Below are positions 23,677 through 31,021 of a DNA stretch of 64,000 nucleotides, one piece after another; the stretch's first letter is position 1; each line of letters starts with the position of its first letter. Where the stretch lies: positions 372,001 through 436,000 of the forward strand of contig NZ_BMTR01000004.1 of the NCBI RefSeq assembly GCF_014649775.1. Direction: 5' to 3'. The translations under genes were made by a program, and so were the position numbers. A model generated the notes under the pieces. That model did not search any database and was not told where the DNA came from. It saw only the letters and a list, made by a program, of their open reading frames with translations. This stretch comes from Streptomyces longisporoflavus (GTDB taxonomy: Bacteria > Actinomycetota > Actinomycetes > Streptomycetales > Streptomycetaceae).

Positions 23677-24972
23677 ATGACGCCCCTCTCCCGTCGCGGC
23701 ATACTCGCCGGTGCCGCAGCCCTCGCGGGCACCGGAGCCGCCCTTTCGGCAGCCACCCCGGCCGCCGCTTCCCACGGCGACAGCGGCAAGCGCCCCAAGG
23801 CCGTGGTGTTCCGCGACGTCCGTCCCTTCGGGGCGAAGACGCCCGTGGATCTCACGGTGGTCGGCGGGCGGATCACGGACCGCCCGGCGCCCAAGGGTGC
23901 CGAGGTGATCGACGGCGGTGGCCGCGTCGCCCTGCCCTCGCTGGTGGACGCCCACATCCACCCGGACAAGACGACCTGGGGCAGTTCCTGGGTGACGCGG
24001 AAGCCCGCGAGCGGCATCGCCGACTACTGCGAGCAGGACGTGGAGATCTTCAAGAGCCAGCCGCGGCCGGTCGGTGAGCGGGCGTACGGCCTGATGTCGC
24101 ACGCCGTGACCCGCGGCACCCGCGCGATGCGCGCGCACGTGGACGTGGCGCCCGCCTACGACCTGGCCGGGGTCGAGGGCGTGAACGCGGCCCGCAAGCG
24201 CCTCGGGCACGCCCTCGACGTGCAGGTCGTGGCCTTCCCGCAGCACGGAGTGATCCGTACCCCCGGCACGGCCGAGCTCCTGGAGGAAGCGGCGCGCTCC
24301 GGGGCCGTCGATCTGGTGGGCGGCATCGACCCGATCAGCTTCGACGACGCGATGGACGAACAGCTCGACCTGGTCTTCGGCCTCGCGGACCGCCACGGTG
24401 TCGGCGTCGACATCCACCTGCACGACCGCGACGAGAAGGGCACGAAGGTTCTGCGGGCCATCATCGAGCGCACCAAGGCGCTCTCCCTGCGCGGCAAGGT
24501 CACGGTCAGCCACGTCTTCTGCCTGCCGAACCTCTCCGACACAGAGCTGGGCAGGATGGCGGCCGACCTGGGCGAGCAGGACATCTCCCTGACGACGGTC
24601 GCGCCGAACGAGTCCCTGGTCCTGCCGATCGGGAAGCTGCGCGCGCACGGCGTGCGGGTCGGGCTCGGCTCGGACGGGGTGCGCGACGCGTGGAGCCCGT
24701 TCGGCAACGCGGACATGCTGCACCGCGCGCACATCCTCGGCTGGGTCACCGACGTCCGCCTCGACGACGAACTGGCCGCCTGTTACGACGTGGGCGCACA
24801 CGGCGGCGCCGACGTGATGGGCCTGGACCACGCGAACCTCGAACCCGGCGCACCGGCCGACTTCGTCCTCGTGCGCGGCGAGAACGTGCAGCAGGTCCTG
24901 GTGGACATGCCGCAGCGGGACATGGTGGTCCACGGCGGCCGGATCGTGGCCAGGAACGGAGAGCTGGCGTAG
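23677..24972 (+). CDS. Tat-exported amidohydrolase (cytosine-deaminase-like)
   Basis: A 431-residue amidohydrolase of the CodA/N-isopropylammelide type. It begins with a twin-arginine signal (SRRGILAGAAALAGTGAAL, to about TPAAAS). The metal site shows SLVDAHIHPDKTTWGSSW near residue 90, VDIHLHDRDEKG near 245, VTVSHVFCLPNLSD near 275 and VGLGSDGVRDAWSPFGNADM near 330. A cytosine-deaminase-like enzyme is usually cytosolic, so export is unusual. The preceding gene is also a Tat amidohydrolase with a closely similar signal sequence, so both likely work on one extracellular substrate set. GAGACCTCC lies near the ATG as a weak ribosome site. A hairpin terminator follows at 25007. Confidence 0.88.
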   Translation: MTPLSRRGILAGAAALAGTGAALSAATPAAASHGDSGKRPKAVVFRDVRPFGAKTPVDLTVVGGRITDRPAPKGAEVIDGGGRVALPSLVDAHIHPDKTTWGSSWVTRKPASGIADYCEQDVEIFKSQPRPVGERAYGLMSHAVTRGTRAMRAHVDVAPAYDLAGVEGVNAARKRLGHALDVQVVAFPQHGVIRTPGTAELLEEAARSGAVDLVGGIDPISFDDAMDEQLDLVFGLADRHGVGVDIHLHDRDEKGTKVLRAIIERTKALSLRGKVTVSHVFCLPNLSDTELGRMAADLGEQDISLTTVAPNESLVLPIGKLRAHGVRVGLGSDGVRDAWSPFGNADMLHRAHILGWVTDVRLDDELAACYDVGAHGGADVMGLDHANLEPGAPADFVLVRGENVQQVLVDMPQRDMVVHGGRIVARNGELA

Positions 24973-25006
24973 CCGGCCACCGGAGGGGTCGACCGGCTCG
25001 CGGCCT

Positions 25007-25028
25007 CTCCGGGAACGTTCTCCCGGAG
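25007..25028 (+). terminator. Hairpin terminator after the amidohydrolase pair
   Basis: CTCCGGGA, loop ACGTTC, TCCCGGAG makes an 8-bp perfect stem 34 bp after the stop codon of the second amidohydrolase. It lacks a long T tail, as is common for Streptomyces terminators. The convergent DUF5107 gene ends at 25078. Confidence 0.6.
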
Positions 25029-25077
25029 GGCGGCCGGGGGGCGGCCGGGGGGCGGCTGCCCCGCCCCCCGGGTACCT

Positions 25078-27057
25078 TCACTCCTCCGAACCCTCCCGCA
25101 TCCGGTAGTCGTACCTGGCGGGCAGTTCCTCGTCGGTCGTCGCTCGCCACAACTCGCCGAGCACCTCCGCGCCCTCGCGCAGATCGGCCACCTCGAAGCC
25201 CTCGTCGAAGACCGCCCGCGCCGCGTCCCTGTCCCCCTCCGCCAGGAGCAACCGGACCTCGACGAGCCGGAATCGGCCCTCCGCGCGGGTGGACGGGTGC
25301 AGGCGCTCCCAGACGTCGCGGGCCGCCGCCTGACGGCCGGCCGCGAGGAGGACGGCTATCGCCTCCCTGCCGAGTGCCGCGCTCGCCGACGTCCACAGGA
25401 CGCCGTCGTCGCGCCGCTCCTGGCACAGGTCGTCGAACGCCTCCGCGTACCGGTCCGCGGCGCGCTCGATGTGGCCCGAGTCCTCGTCGGCGATGGCGAG
25501 GCACCGCAGCAACGGCCAGCGCGAGGGGGCGAGTTCGAGGCCGCGCTCCCAGCTGCGCACCGCCTGCGCGCGGTCACCCGCGTGCCATTGCGCCACTCCC
25601 AGGTGGTACTCGGCGACCGGCCGAGCGGGCGCGGTCTCCAGCATGTCCCGCCAGTGCCGGGCCACCAGGGTCGGACCCGGCGGCGCGACCCGGCGCGGCT
25701 CGGGGACGGCGCCGGAGTGCAACAGCTCCAGCCACGGCTCCTGTTCGGGGCCCAGCGTCGACTCGGGGAACGGCGTGCCCGGCAACTTGTAGGCGGCGCG
25801 CAGGACTTCGAGGGCGCCCCATCCCGACCCGGTGGCGAGCACCTCGCCGGGCTCGGTGTCGGCGCACGGCCGCCACGCGTCGTAGGCCTCCTCCACCGCG
25901 GCCCGCGGCAGCGCGTCCGCGAGCCGGGCCCGCACCTCGTCGCGGGCGGCCCGCCAGTCGCCGCCGTGCACGGGGCCAGGCTCCGCCGACAGGGGTCCGT
26001 ACGACTCCAGCCACGTGAACTCGCTCTCGGCGTCAAGGCGCACATGCTCCAGCTGTGTCCGCGCGAGGCCCGCCTGGATCTCCGCGTACCCGCCGGTGCC
26101 CGGCTCCGTCAGCCACTCCTGCCAGCGCTGGCCGCCTCTGCCGGAACCCCACACGAAGAGCTTGCGGCCACGCAGCAGGTCCGTCGACGTCTGGACGAGC
26201 CCGTGTCCGTCGTCGTCGAGCGCGGCGATCCAGCGGCGTGCCCGGTCGGGCACGTCGTAGAAGTAGTCGGCGGCGTACTCGCTGCGCAGCGGGTACGTCC
26301 GGTCCGCCCCGTCCGTCTCCGGCACCGGCACCTTGCGCAGGGCGCCCGAGTAACCGAAGTGCCAGGCCTCGTCCGCGGGCGCGATGACCCGGCGCTCCTC
26401 GGGCACCGCGATGTTGGACCACCAGTAGACCGGCACCGCCTTCTCGTGCGGATTGCGGATCCGCACCCCGACATGGAGGAAGTCGGAGTCTTCGGGCAGC
26501 CACAGGTCCACCTGGAACGGCACGTCCCGCAGCCGCTCCCACTCCCAGAGCCGCAGCATCTCGCCGCCGTCGGGCGCCGTCACGCGCGCGGCGTGCAGCG
26601 GGGCGCAGGACAGGGTCGTATGGCCGGTGGCGCCGATGTTCCATTCGATGCCGCCGGAGAACCATGCGCCGTTGAGCGCGAAGGCCGCGGGCTGCAACAC
26701 CGGGTTGCGGTAGAGGAGTTCACGGCCCGTGGGCTTGTGGAAGAGCGAGTGGACGCGGCCACCGAAGCCCGGCAGGACGGTGGCGCGCAGCCGGTCGTTC
26801 TCGATGACCAGCGTGTCGATCGCCGTGTCGGTCCGCTCGCGGCCGTACCCGTCGAGGATGCGCGTCGGCAGGATGCCGCGCAGCGGCTCGTACCCCAGCT
26901 GCCGCGCCATGTCGCGCGGCAACCCTTCTCTGCCGCGCTCGTCCAGGGTGTGCACCTCGCGCAGCGGCCGAAGCGGCGGCAGGGGGTTCTCGGGGCCCAA
27001 CGGGGCGGCGGGCAGCGTCAGTACGTCACGTCGCACGGTGGTCGTCACGATCACCAT
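25078..27057 (-). CDS. DUF5107 domain protein with C-terminal TPR repeats
   Basis: A 659-residue protein. Residues of about 60-350 match the DUF5107 domain, a galactose-mutarotase-like beta-sandwich, with DTLVIENDRLRATVLPGFGG, ELLYRNPVLQP, AWFSGGIEWNIGATGHT and PVYWWSNIAVPEERRVIAP. The rest is helical and TPR-like, with VAEYHLGVAQWHAGDRAQAV, ERGLELAPSRWPLLRCLA and ADRYAEAFDDL. Family members are linked to carbohydrate metabolism but have no proven activity. There is no signal peptide. The ATG at 27057 is the first in frame that does not run into the GNAT gene; GTG codons just after it are alternatives and no strong ribosome site is seen. Convergent with the amidohydrolase pair. Confidence 0.88.
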   Translation of the reverse strand: MVIVTTTVRRDVLTLPAAPLGPENPLPPLRPLREVHTLDERGREGLPRDMARQLGYEPLRGILPTRILDGYGRERTDTAIDTLVIENDRLRATVLPGFGGRVHSLFHKPTGRELLYRNPVLQPAAFALNGAWFSGGIEWNIGATGHTTLSCAPLHAARVTAPDGGEMLRLWEWERLRDVPFQVDLWLPEDSDFLHVGVRIRNPHEKAVPVYWWSNIAVPEERRVIAPADEAWHFGYSGALRKVPVPETDGADRTYPLRSEYAADYFYDVPDRARRWIAALDDDGHGLVQTSTDLLRGRKLFVWGSGRGGQRWQEWLTEPGTGGYAEIQAGLARTQLEHVRLDAESEFTWLESYGPLSAEPGPVHGGDWRAARDEVRARLADALPRAAVEEAYDAWRPCADTEPGEVLATGSGWGALEVLRAAYKLPGTPFPESTLGPEQEPWLELLHSGAVPEPRRVAPPGPTLVARHWRDMLETAPARPVAEYHLGVAQWHAGDRAQAVRSWERGLELAPSRWPLLRCLAIADEDSGHIERAADRYAEAFDDLCQERRDDGVLWTSASAALGREAIAVLLAAGRQAAARDVWERLHPSTRAEGRFRLVEVRLLLAEGDRDAARAVFDEGFEVADLREGAEVLGELWRATTDEELPARYDYRMREGSEE

Positions 27058-27137
27058 GGAACACGGTGGACGCCGTCCCGACCAGGGGCTCTCCCGGTCA
27101 GAATTGCGCAAAGGCGCGCGGCGCGGCCGGGGCGCAG

Positions 27138-27713
27138 CTACTCCGTGGCGGTCAGCGCCCAGCGTTCGTGGTCGCGCCAGGCCCCGTCGATGTAGAGGAA
27201 GTCCGGCGAGAAGCCCTCCAGCCGGTAGCCGCAGCGGCGGGCGAGCGCGATCGAGGCGGCGTTGCCGGGCTGGACGTTGATCTCCAGGCGGTGCAGCTTC
27301 ATGACGTCGAAGGCGTACCGCGTGACGAGTCCGACCCCCTCGCTCATCAGACCGCGGCCCGCCGCGTGCGCGAAGGCGCCGTAGCCCAGCGCTCCGCACA
27401 GGAAGGCGCCCTCGACGATGTTGTTGATGTTGATGAACCCTGCGATGGCGCCACCGGCCGCGCGTCCGCGCCCCTTCTTGCGGCCCCACTCGCGACCCCG
27501 CTCGCAGACCAGGAACCCCGCCCGGTCCCGGCCCTCGATCAGCGCGCCCGCGTATTGCGCGTACGCCGCGTCCGTGATGGGCGGGAAGAGCCAGGGGCTG
27601 TGCAGTTGCCTGCTCTCGCGGGCCCGCGCGGTGAACTCGGGGCCGTCGGCGTAGGTGTAGGGACGTATGACTGCGTGCGGCCCCTCGGCCAGGGGGCGGG
27701 TGCTGTCGGACAT
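27138..27713 (-). CDS. GNAT family N-acetyltransferase (RimJ/RimL-like)
   Basis: A 191-residue acetyltransferase. The RimJ-like pattern is clear: VIRPYTYADGPEFTARA near residue 15, AIAGFININNIVEGAFLCGA near 89-108, GYGAFAHAAGRGLMSEGVGL with the acetyl-CoA loop near 110-128, and NVQPGNAASIALARRCGYRL near 146-165. It likely acetylates a protein N-terminus or small amine using acetyl-CoA. A basic insert RGREWGRKKGRGRAAGGA lies before the central strand and is longer than usual. The LapA-type gene downstream is on the same strand, 38 bp after this gene starts, in a head-to-head-free arrangement; no functional tie is visible. Confidence 0.88.
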   Translation of the reverse strand: MSDSTRPLAEGPHAVIRPYTYADGPEFTARARESRQLHSPWLFPPITDAAYAQYAGALIEGRDRAGFLVCERGREWGRKKGRGRAAGGAIAGFININNIVEGAFLCGALGYGAFAHAAGRGLMSEGVGLVTRYAFDVMKLHRLEINVQPGNAASIALARRCGYRLEGFSPDFLYIDGAWRDHERWALTATE

Positions 27714-27751
27714 CCGGCCACGTTAACCGCTGCCCGCGTCCGGCCCCGGCC

Positions 27752-28003
27752 TCACCTGCGCCGCCGGACGAAGTACGCGCCGCACAGCGCGCCGATCAGG
27801 CCGGTGCCGAGCAGCGCCACCCACAGCGGCATGGTCACCTCGGGGATCAGGAGTCTGATCTTGGTGTGGTGGGTGTTCTCGAAGATGAAGATCAGGGTGA
27901 GGACGGCGACCACCAGGACGACGATCCTGCCGGGCGTGAGAAAGCCGCCGGCGCCGCCCCTGGAATCGCCCTTGGAGCCGCCCGAGGAGGTGTTGGGACT
28001 CAT
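27752..28003 (-). CDS. LapA-domain small membrane protein
   Basis: An 83-residue membrane protein. After a Gly/Ser-rich N-terminal 20 residues it has two membrane helices, at about 27-44 (VVLVVAVLTLIFIFENTHHT) and 58-77 (MPLWVALLGTGLIGALCGAYF), and a basic end VRRRR. The ENTHHTKIRLL segment between helices is typical of the LapA/DUF1049 group, which in other bacteria helps assemble lipopolysaccharide. A Gram-positive actinomycete has none, so the role here is unclear. It is upstream of the GNAT gene on the same strand only in the sense of direction: transcription runs from GNAT start towards lower coordinates, passing into this gene after 38 bp would need reading from 27713. Confidence 0.8.
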   Translation of the reverse strand: MSPNTSSGGSKGDSRGGAGGFLTPGRIVVLVVAVLTLIFIFENTHHTKIRLLIPEVTMPLWVALLGTGLIGALCGAYFVRRRR

Positions 28004-28139
28004 GTGCGGACCTTCCGTCGGAGCTTCTGCCGGCCTCCCCCGGTCACCAGCATGGGCAGCTGGGCCGGGTTCGCGCGCGGTGGATGCCCTTCCGGAGTGC
28101 CGGTGTGGGCCGTACGGGTGAAACCCCGGGCGCCGGGTG

Positions 28140-29933
28140 TCAGCGGACGACGGGCAGTTCGATCACCCCGGTGTCCTGCGGGGCGCTGGTGACGGTCACC
28201 GGCTTCACGCCCCGGTTGCCGCCGTACGCGTCGTCGCTCGCCGCCACCACGAACCGCAGCTTGTGCCCCGCCTCGTACCGGTGCACGATCCCCGGCAGCG
28301 ACACGGTGAACGGCTTCGTCACGTCCGGCACCCGCACGGGCGAGACGAGCCGGTGCACGAGCGTCTTCTTGCCGTCGGGCGCGACGTCGTACAGCTTGGC
28401 GAAGAGGACCAGTTTGTCGGCCGCGTCGCCGGAGTTCTGCACCTTCTCGGTCCGGGGCGAGACGACCTTGAGGGTGGCCTTCGCGGACCCGACGACGTCC
28501 AGGGCGGCGGGCAGCGGCTCGGTCGTCCAGTCGAGGTAGGTGCCCTTGGTGTCGTGCGGGGCGGGGTCGGGCAGGCCGATGAGACCGGCGAGGGAGCTCT
28601 CGGAGTGGCTCGTGGGGATCAGCCGGTTCCGGTACTCGCGGCTGCCGCGCGCGACCTTCTCGCGGTTGTCGACGAGCTTGCCGTCCCCGGACAGGTACAG
28701 CTTCCGGTTCGGCGCGGGCACCTTCGCGGCGGTCGCGTAGGTGCCGTTCGGTCCGCTGTCGGCGGGGACCCAGTCCTGGTGGTAGGCGAAGGCGGGCCCT
28801 GTGTCGGCGCCCTTGTTCTTCCGGAGGTAGCGGTCGAACCACGCGAGGACGCGCTTGCCGACGTAGCTCGTCTCCAGGTTGCCCTCGGACATGTTGAGTT
28901 CACCGGACGCCGGATCGGTGAGCCCGCCGCTGTGCCCCGCGGACTGCCAGATCATCCTGGCCGTGGTGCCCTGCGCCTTGAGCGTCTCGTACGTCGCCTG
29001 TGCCTCGTTCAGGTTGAAGAGGCTGTCGGCCTGGCCCTGGATCAGCAGCGTCGGCGCCTTGACCCGCGGCAGATAGGAGACGGGTGAGACGCTGCGGGCG
29101 TACTCCTGGAGCGCCTCGGTCTTGTCGGCGGGGTAGCGCCCGGAGTTGAGCGTACGGATCGTCTCGCAGGCCTTCGTGACGAAGTGCAGGCAGGCGAGGG
29201 AGTTGACGCGGGAGGGGTCCAGGCTCGGTTCGAGGAGCGGCTGGCCCTCGCCGATGAGGTAGAAGCCGTTCATCCACTGCCACTTGGCGGCGCCGGGAAC
29301 GCTGCGGTCGGCGGCGTTGTTCGGGTCGAGCGAGTAGCTCAGGTCGTTCCAGGTGACCATCGGCACGAGGGCATCGACCCGGCGGTCCACGGCGGCCGTC
29401 GCCAGCTGGATCGCCCCGCCGTACGAACCGCCGATCATGCCGACGCGCGGGTCGGACCCGGCGTCCTTGGTGACGTAGTCGATCGTCGTGCCGTCGTCGG
29501 CCGCGCGCTTGCCCGCGAGGAAGTCGACGAGCCCGGAGGCCGCCTTGCCGTCGGTCTTCGGGTCGTCGAGGGAGATCAGGCAGCCGGACTTGCCGAAGCC
29601 GAGGCCGGAGTAGACGAGCCCGACATAGCCGCGTTCGGCGAAGGCCTTGCCGGTGGCCGCGGTCCCGCCGTCCGACTTGCTGCCGCCGAAGCCGTTGGTG
29701 GTCAGGACGGCGGGGGCGGGGTGCGCGGCGTCCACTCCGGCGGGGCGGTAGAGGTCGGCGTCGACGGTGCACTTCCTGCCGCCCGCGTCGACCGTGAACT
29801 TCAGCGGGGTGACCGTGTACTGGCCGGTGGCGCCCGCCGGCGCGGGGGCGGCGAGCGCGAGGGGCGCGGCAAGCGCGGCGCCCATGACGAGGGCCAGCGG
29901 GGCACGGGTGCGGGATGCGGTACGACGGGACAC
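28140..29933 (-). CDS. Secreted CocE/NonD-type alpha/beta hydrolase (X-Pro dipeptidyl-peptidase-like)
   Basis: A 597-residue secreted hydrolase. A Sec-type signal (RAPLALVMGAALAAPLALAA) ends near APAGA. The alpha/beta domain contains the nucleophile in VGMIGGSYGGAIQLATAAVD near residue 167; the acid probably lies in LLIQGQADSLFN and the base in IWQSAGHSGG. The C-terminal part from about 445 is a jelly-roll like that of CocE and PepX (KATLKVVSPRTEKVQNS, PFTVSLPGIVHRYEAGHKL), ending GVIELPVVR. It likely cleaves peptides or acyl esters outside the cell. Start GTG follows GTGGAGGTCTC. A candidate TetR-type operator and a perfect palindrome sit upstream at 29960-30007. Confidence 0.88.
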   Translation of the reverse strand: MSRRTASRTRAPLALVMGAALAAPLALAAPAPAGATGQYTVTPLKFTVDAGGRKCTVDADLYRPAGVDAAHPAPAVLTTNGFGGSKSDGGTAATGKAFAERGYVGLVYSGLGFGKSGCLISLDDPKTDGKAASGLVDFLAGKRAADDGTTIDYVTKDAGSDPRVGMIGGSYGGAIQLATAAVDRRVDALVPMVTWNDLSYSLDPNNAADRSVPGAAKWQWMNGFYLIGEGQPLLEPSLDPSRVNSLACLHFVTKACETIRTLNSGRYPADKTEALQEYARSVSPVSYLPRVKAPTLLIQGQADSLFNLNEAQATYETLKAQGTTARMIWQSAGHSGGLTDPASGELNMSEGNLETSYVGKRVLAWFDRYLRKNKGADTGPAFAYHQDWVPADSGPNGTYATAAKVPAPNRKLYLSGDGKLVDNREKVARGSREYRNRLIPTSHSESSLAGLIGLPDPAPHDTKGTYLDWTTEPLPAALDVVGSAKATLKVVSPRTEKVQNSGDAADKLVLFAKLYDVAPDGKKTLVHRLVSPVRVPDVTKPFTVSLPGIVHRYEAGHKLRFVVAASDDAYGGNRGVKPVTVTSAPQDTGVIELPVVR

Positions 29934-29959
29934 GAGACCTCCACGCTGAGGACAGCCGA

Positions 29960-30007
29960 CTACCGACCGGTAAGTAACCGGCCGGAGTCATGTTGTGACA
30001 CGTGTCA
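29960..30007. promoter_or_regulatory. Candidate operators ahead of the secreted hydrolase
   Basis: CTACCGACCGGTAAGTAAC at 29960-29978 is an imperfect palindrome centred on ACCGGT, of the shape often bound by TetR-family repressors. A second, perfect 12-bp palindrome TGACACGTGTCA lies at 29996-30007. Both are 27-75 bp upstream of the hydrolase start and probably overlap its promoter. The regulator is not in the window. Confidence 0.45.
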
Positions 30008-30097
30008 GGTGCGGGTCAACGCTCGTGACAGGACTTTCTCGCCGTGAACTGACGGAGATCCAGCGTGGGGGCGGCGCCCGGCACGAACAGGCCGTTC

Positions 30098-31021
30098 CTA
30101 CGCCAGCGCGGGCACGTCCAGCGTCAACGTCGCCGCGTCCGCGTCCAGTTCGGCCGCGACCCCGAACGGGATCGTCAGCGCCCCGTCGCAGTGTCCGAAC
30201 CCGAACTCCTCGACGATCGGCACCCCGCGCCCGCCGAGCCGGTCGAGCAGCATCGCGCGCACGGTGTCGTACGGATCGCAGTCCACCCACGATCCGAGGG
30301 CGACCCCGCGCACCCCCTCCAGCCAGCCCGCGCGGGCGAGTTGGGTGACATAGCGGTCCAGACGGTACGTCTCCTCGCCGATGTCCTCCAGGAAGAGCAG
30401 CCCGCCCCGCGCCGACGCGCGCACCCCGGGGGCGCCGATGTCCGCGGCGAGCAGGGAGAGGCAGCCGCCGAGCGTGACGCCCCGCGCCCGGCCCGGCACG
30501 AGCGCCGTCCCGCCCGTCGCGATCACCCTGGTCTGCTCCGGTGCGAAGAGCGTGGCCCGCAAGTGCTCCTGCGCGCGGGCGTTCTTGAGGAAGTCCAGGG
30601 CCGCGGTCATCGGGCCGTGCAGCGTGGCCAGGCCCAGTCGCGCCGCGAACGCCTCGTGCAGTGTCGTGATGTCGCTGTAGCCGACGAACACCTTGGGCCC
30701 CGCCGCCCGCATCGCCGTCCAGTCGAGCAACTCCACCATCCGCAGCGCGCCGTAGCCGCCGCGTGCGCACAGCACCGCGGAGACGGACGGGTCGCACCAG
30801 GCCTCCTGGAGGTCGCGGGCGCGGTCCGCGTCCGTGCCCGCGAGGTAGCCGAACCGCGGGTGCCGGTCCAGGACGTGCGGGGCGACGACAGGGTCGAGGT
30901 CCCAGCCGCGCAGGATGTCGAGGCCCGCCTGCAACCGCTCCTCCGGGATGGGGCCGCTGGGCGCGACGACGGCGACCCGCGCGCCGGGGGCAAGGCGGGC
31001 GGGACGTATCAGGGGGTTCAC
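30098..31021 (-). CDS. S66 LD-carboxypeptidase
   Basis: A 307-residue peptidase of family S66, which removes the C-terminal D-alanine from tetrapeptide muropeptides after an L-centre bond. All catalytic positions of the LdcA type are present: the nucleophile in KVFVGYSDITTLHEA near residue 115, the glutamate in LLFLEDIGEETYRLDRYV near 213, and the histidine in EEFGFGHCDGALTIPFG near 280. No signal peptide, so it acts in the cytosol on imported cell-wall peptides. It starts with GTG and overlaps the stop of the S9 peptidase gene by 4 bp. It is the last gene of the transporter-M55-M20-S9-S66 series. Confidence 0.93.
   Translation of the reverse strand: MNPLIRPARLAPGARVAVVAPSGPIPEERLQAGLDILRGWDLDPVVAPHVLDRHPRFGYLAGTDADRARDLQEAWCDPSVSAVLCARGGYGALRMVELLDWTAMRAAGPKVFVGYSDITTLHEAFAARLGLATLHGPMTAALDFLKNARAQEHLRATLFAPEQTRVIATGGTALVPGRARGVTLGGCLSLLAADIGAPGVRASARGGLLFLEDIGEETYRLDRYVTQLARAGWLEGVRGVALGSWVDCDPYDTVRAMLLDRLGGRGVPIVEEFGFGHCDGALTIPFGVAAELDADAATLTLDVPALA

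Noticed and set aside
25014..25021. GAACGTTC as a LexA box
   Set aside because: It lacks the 4-bp spacer between half-sites and lies in the loop and stem of a terminator hairpin downstream of genes.
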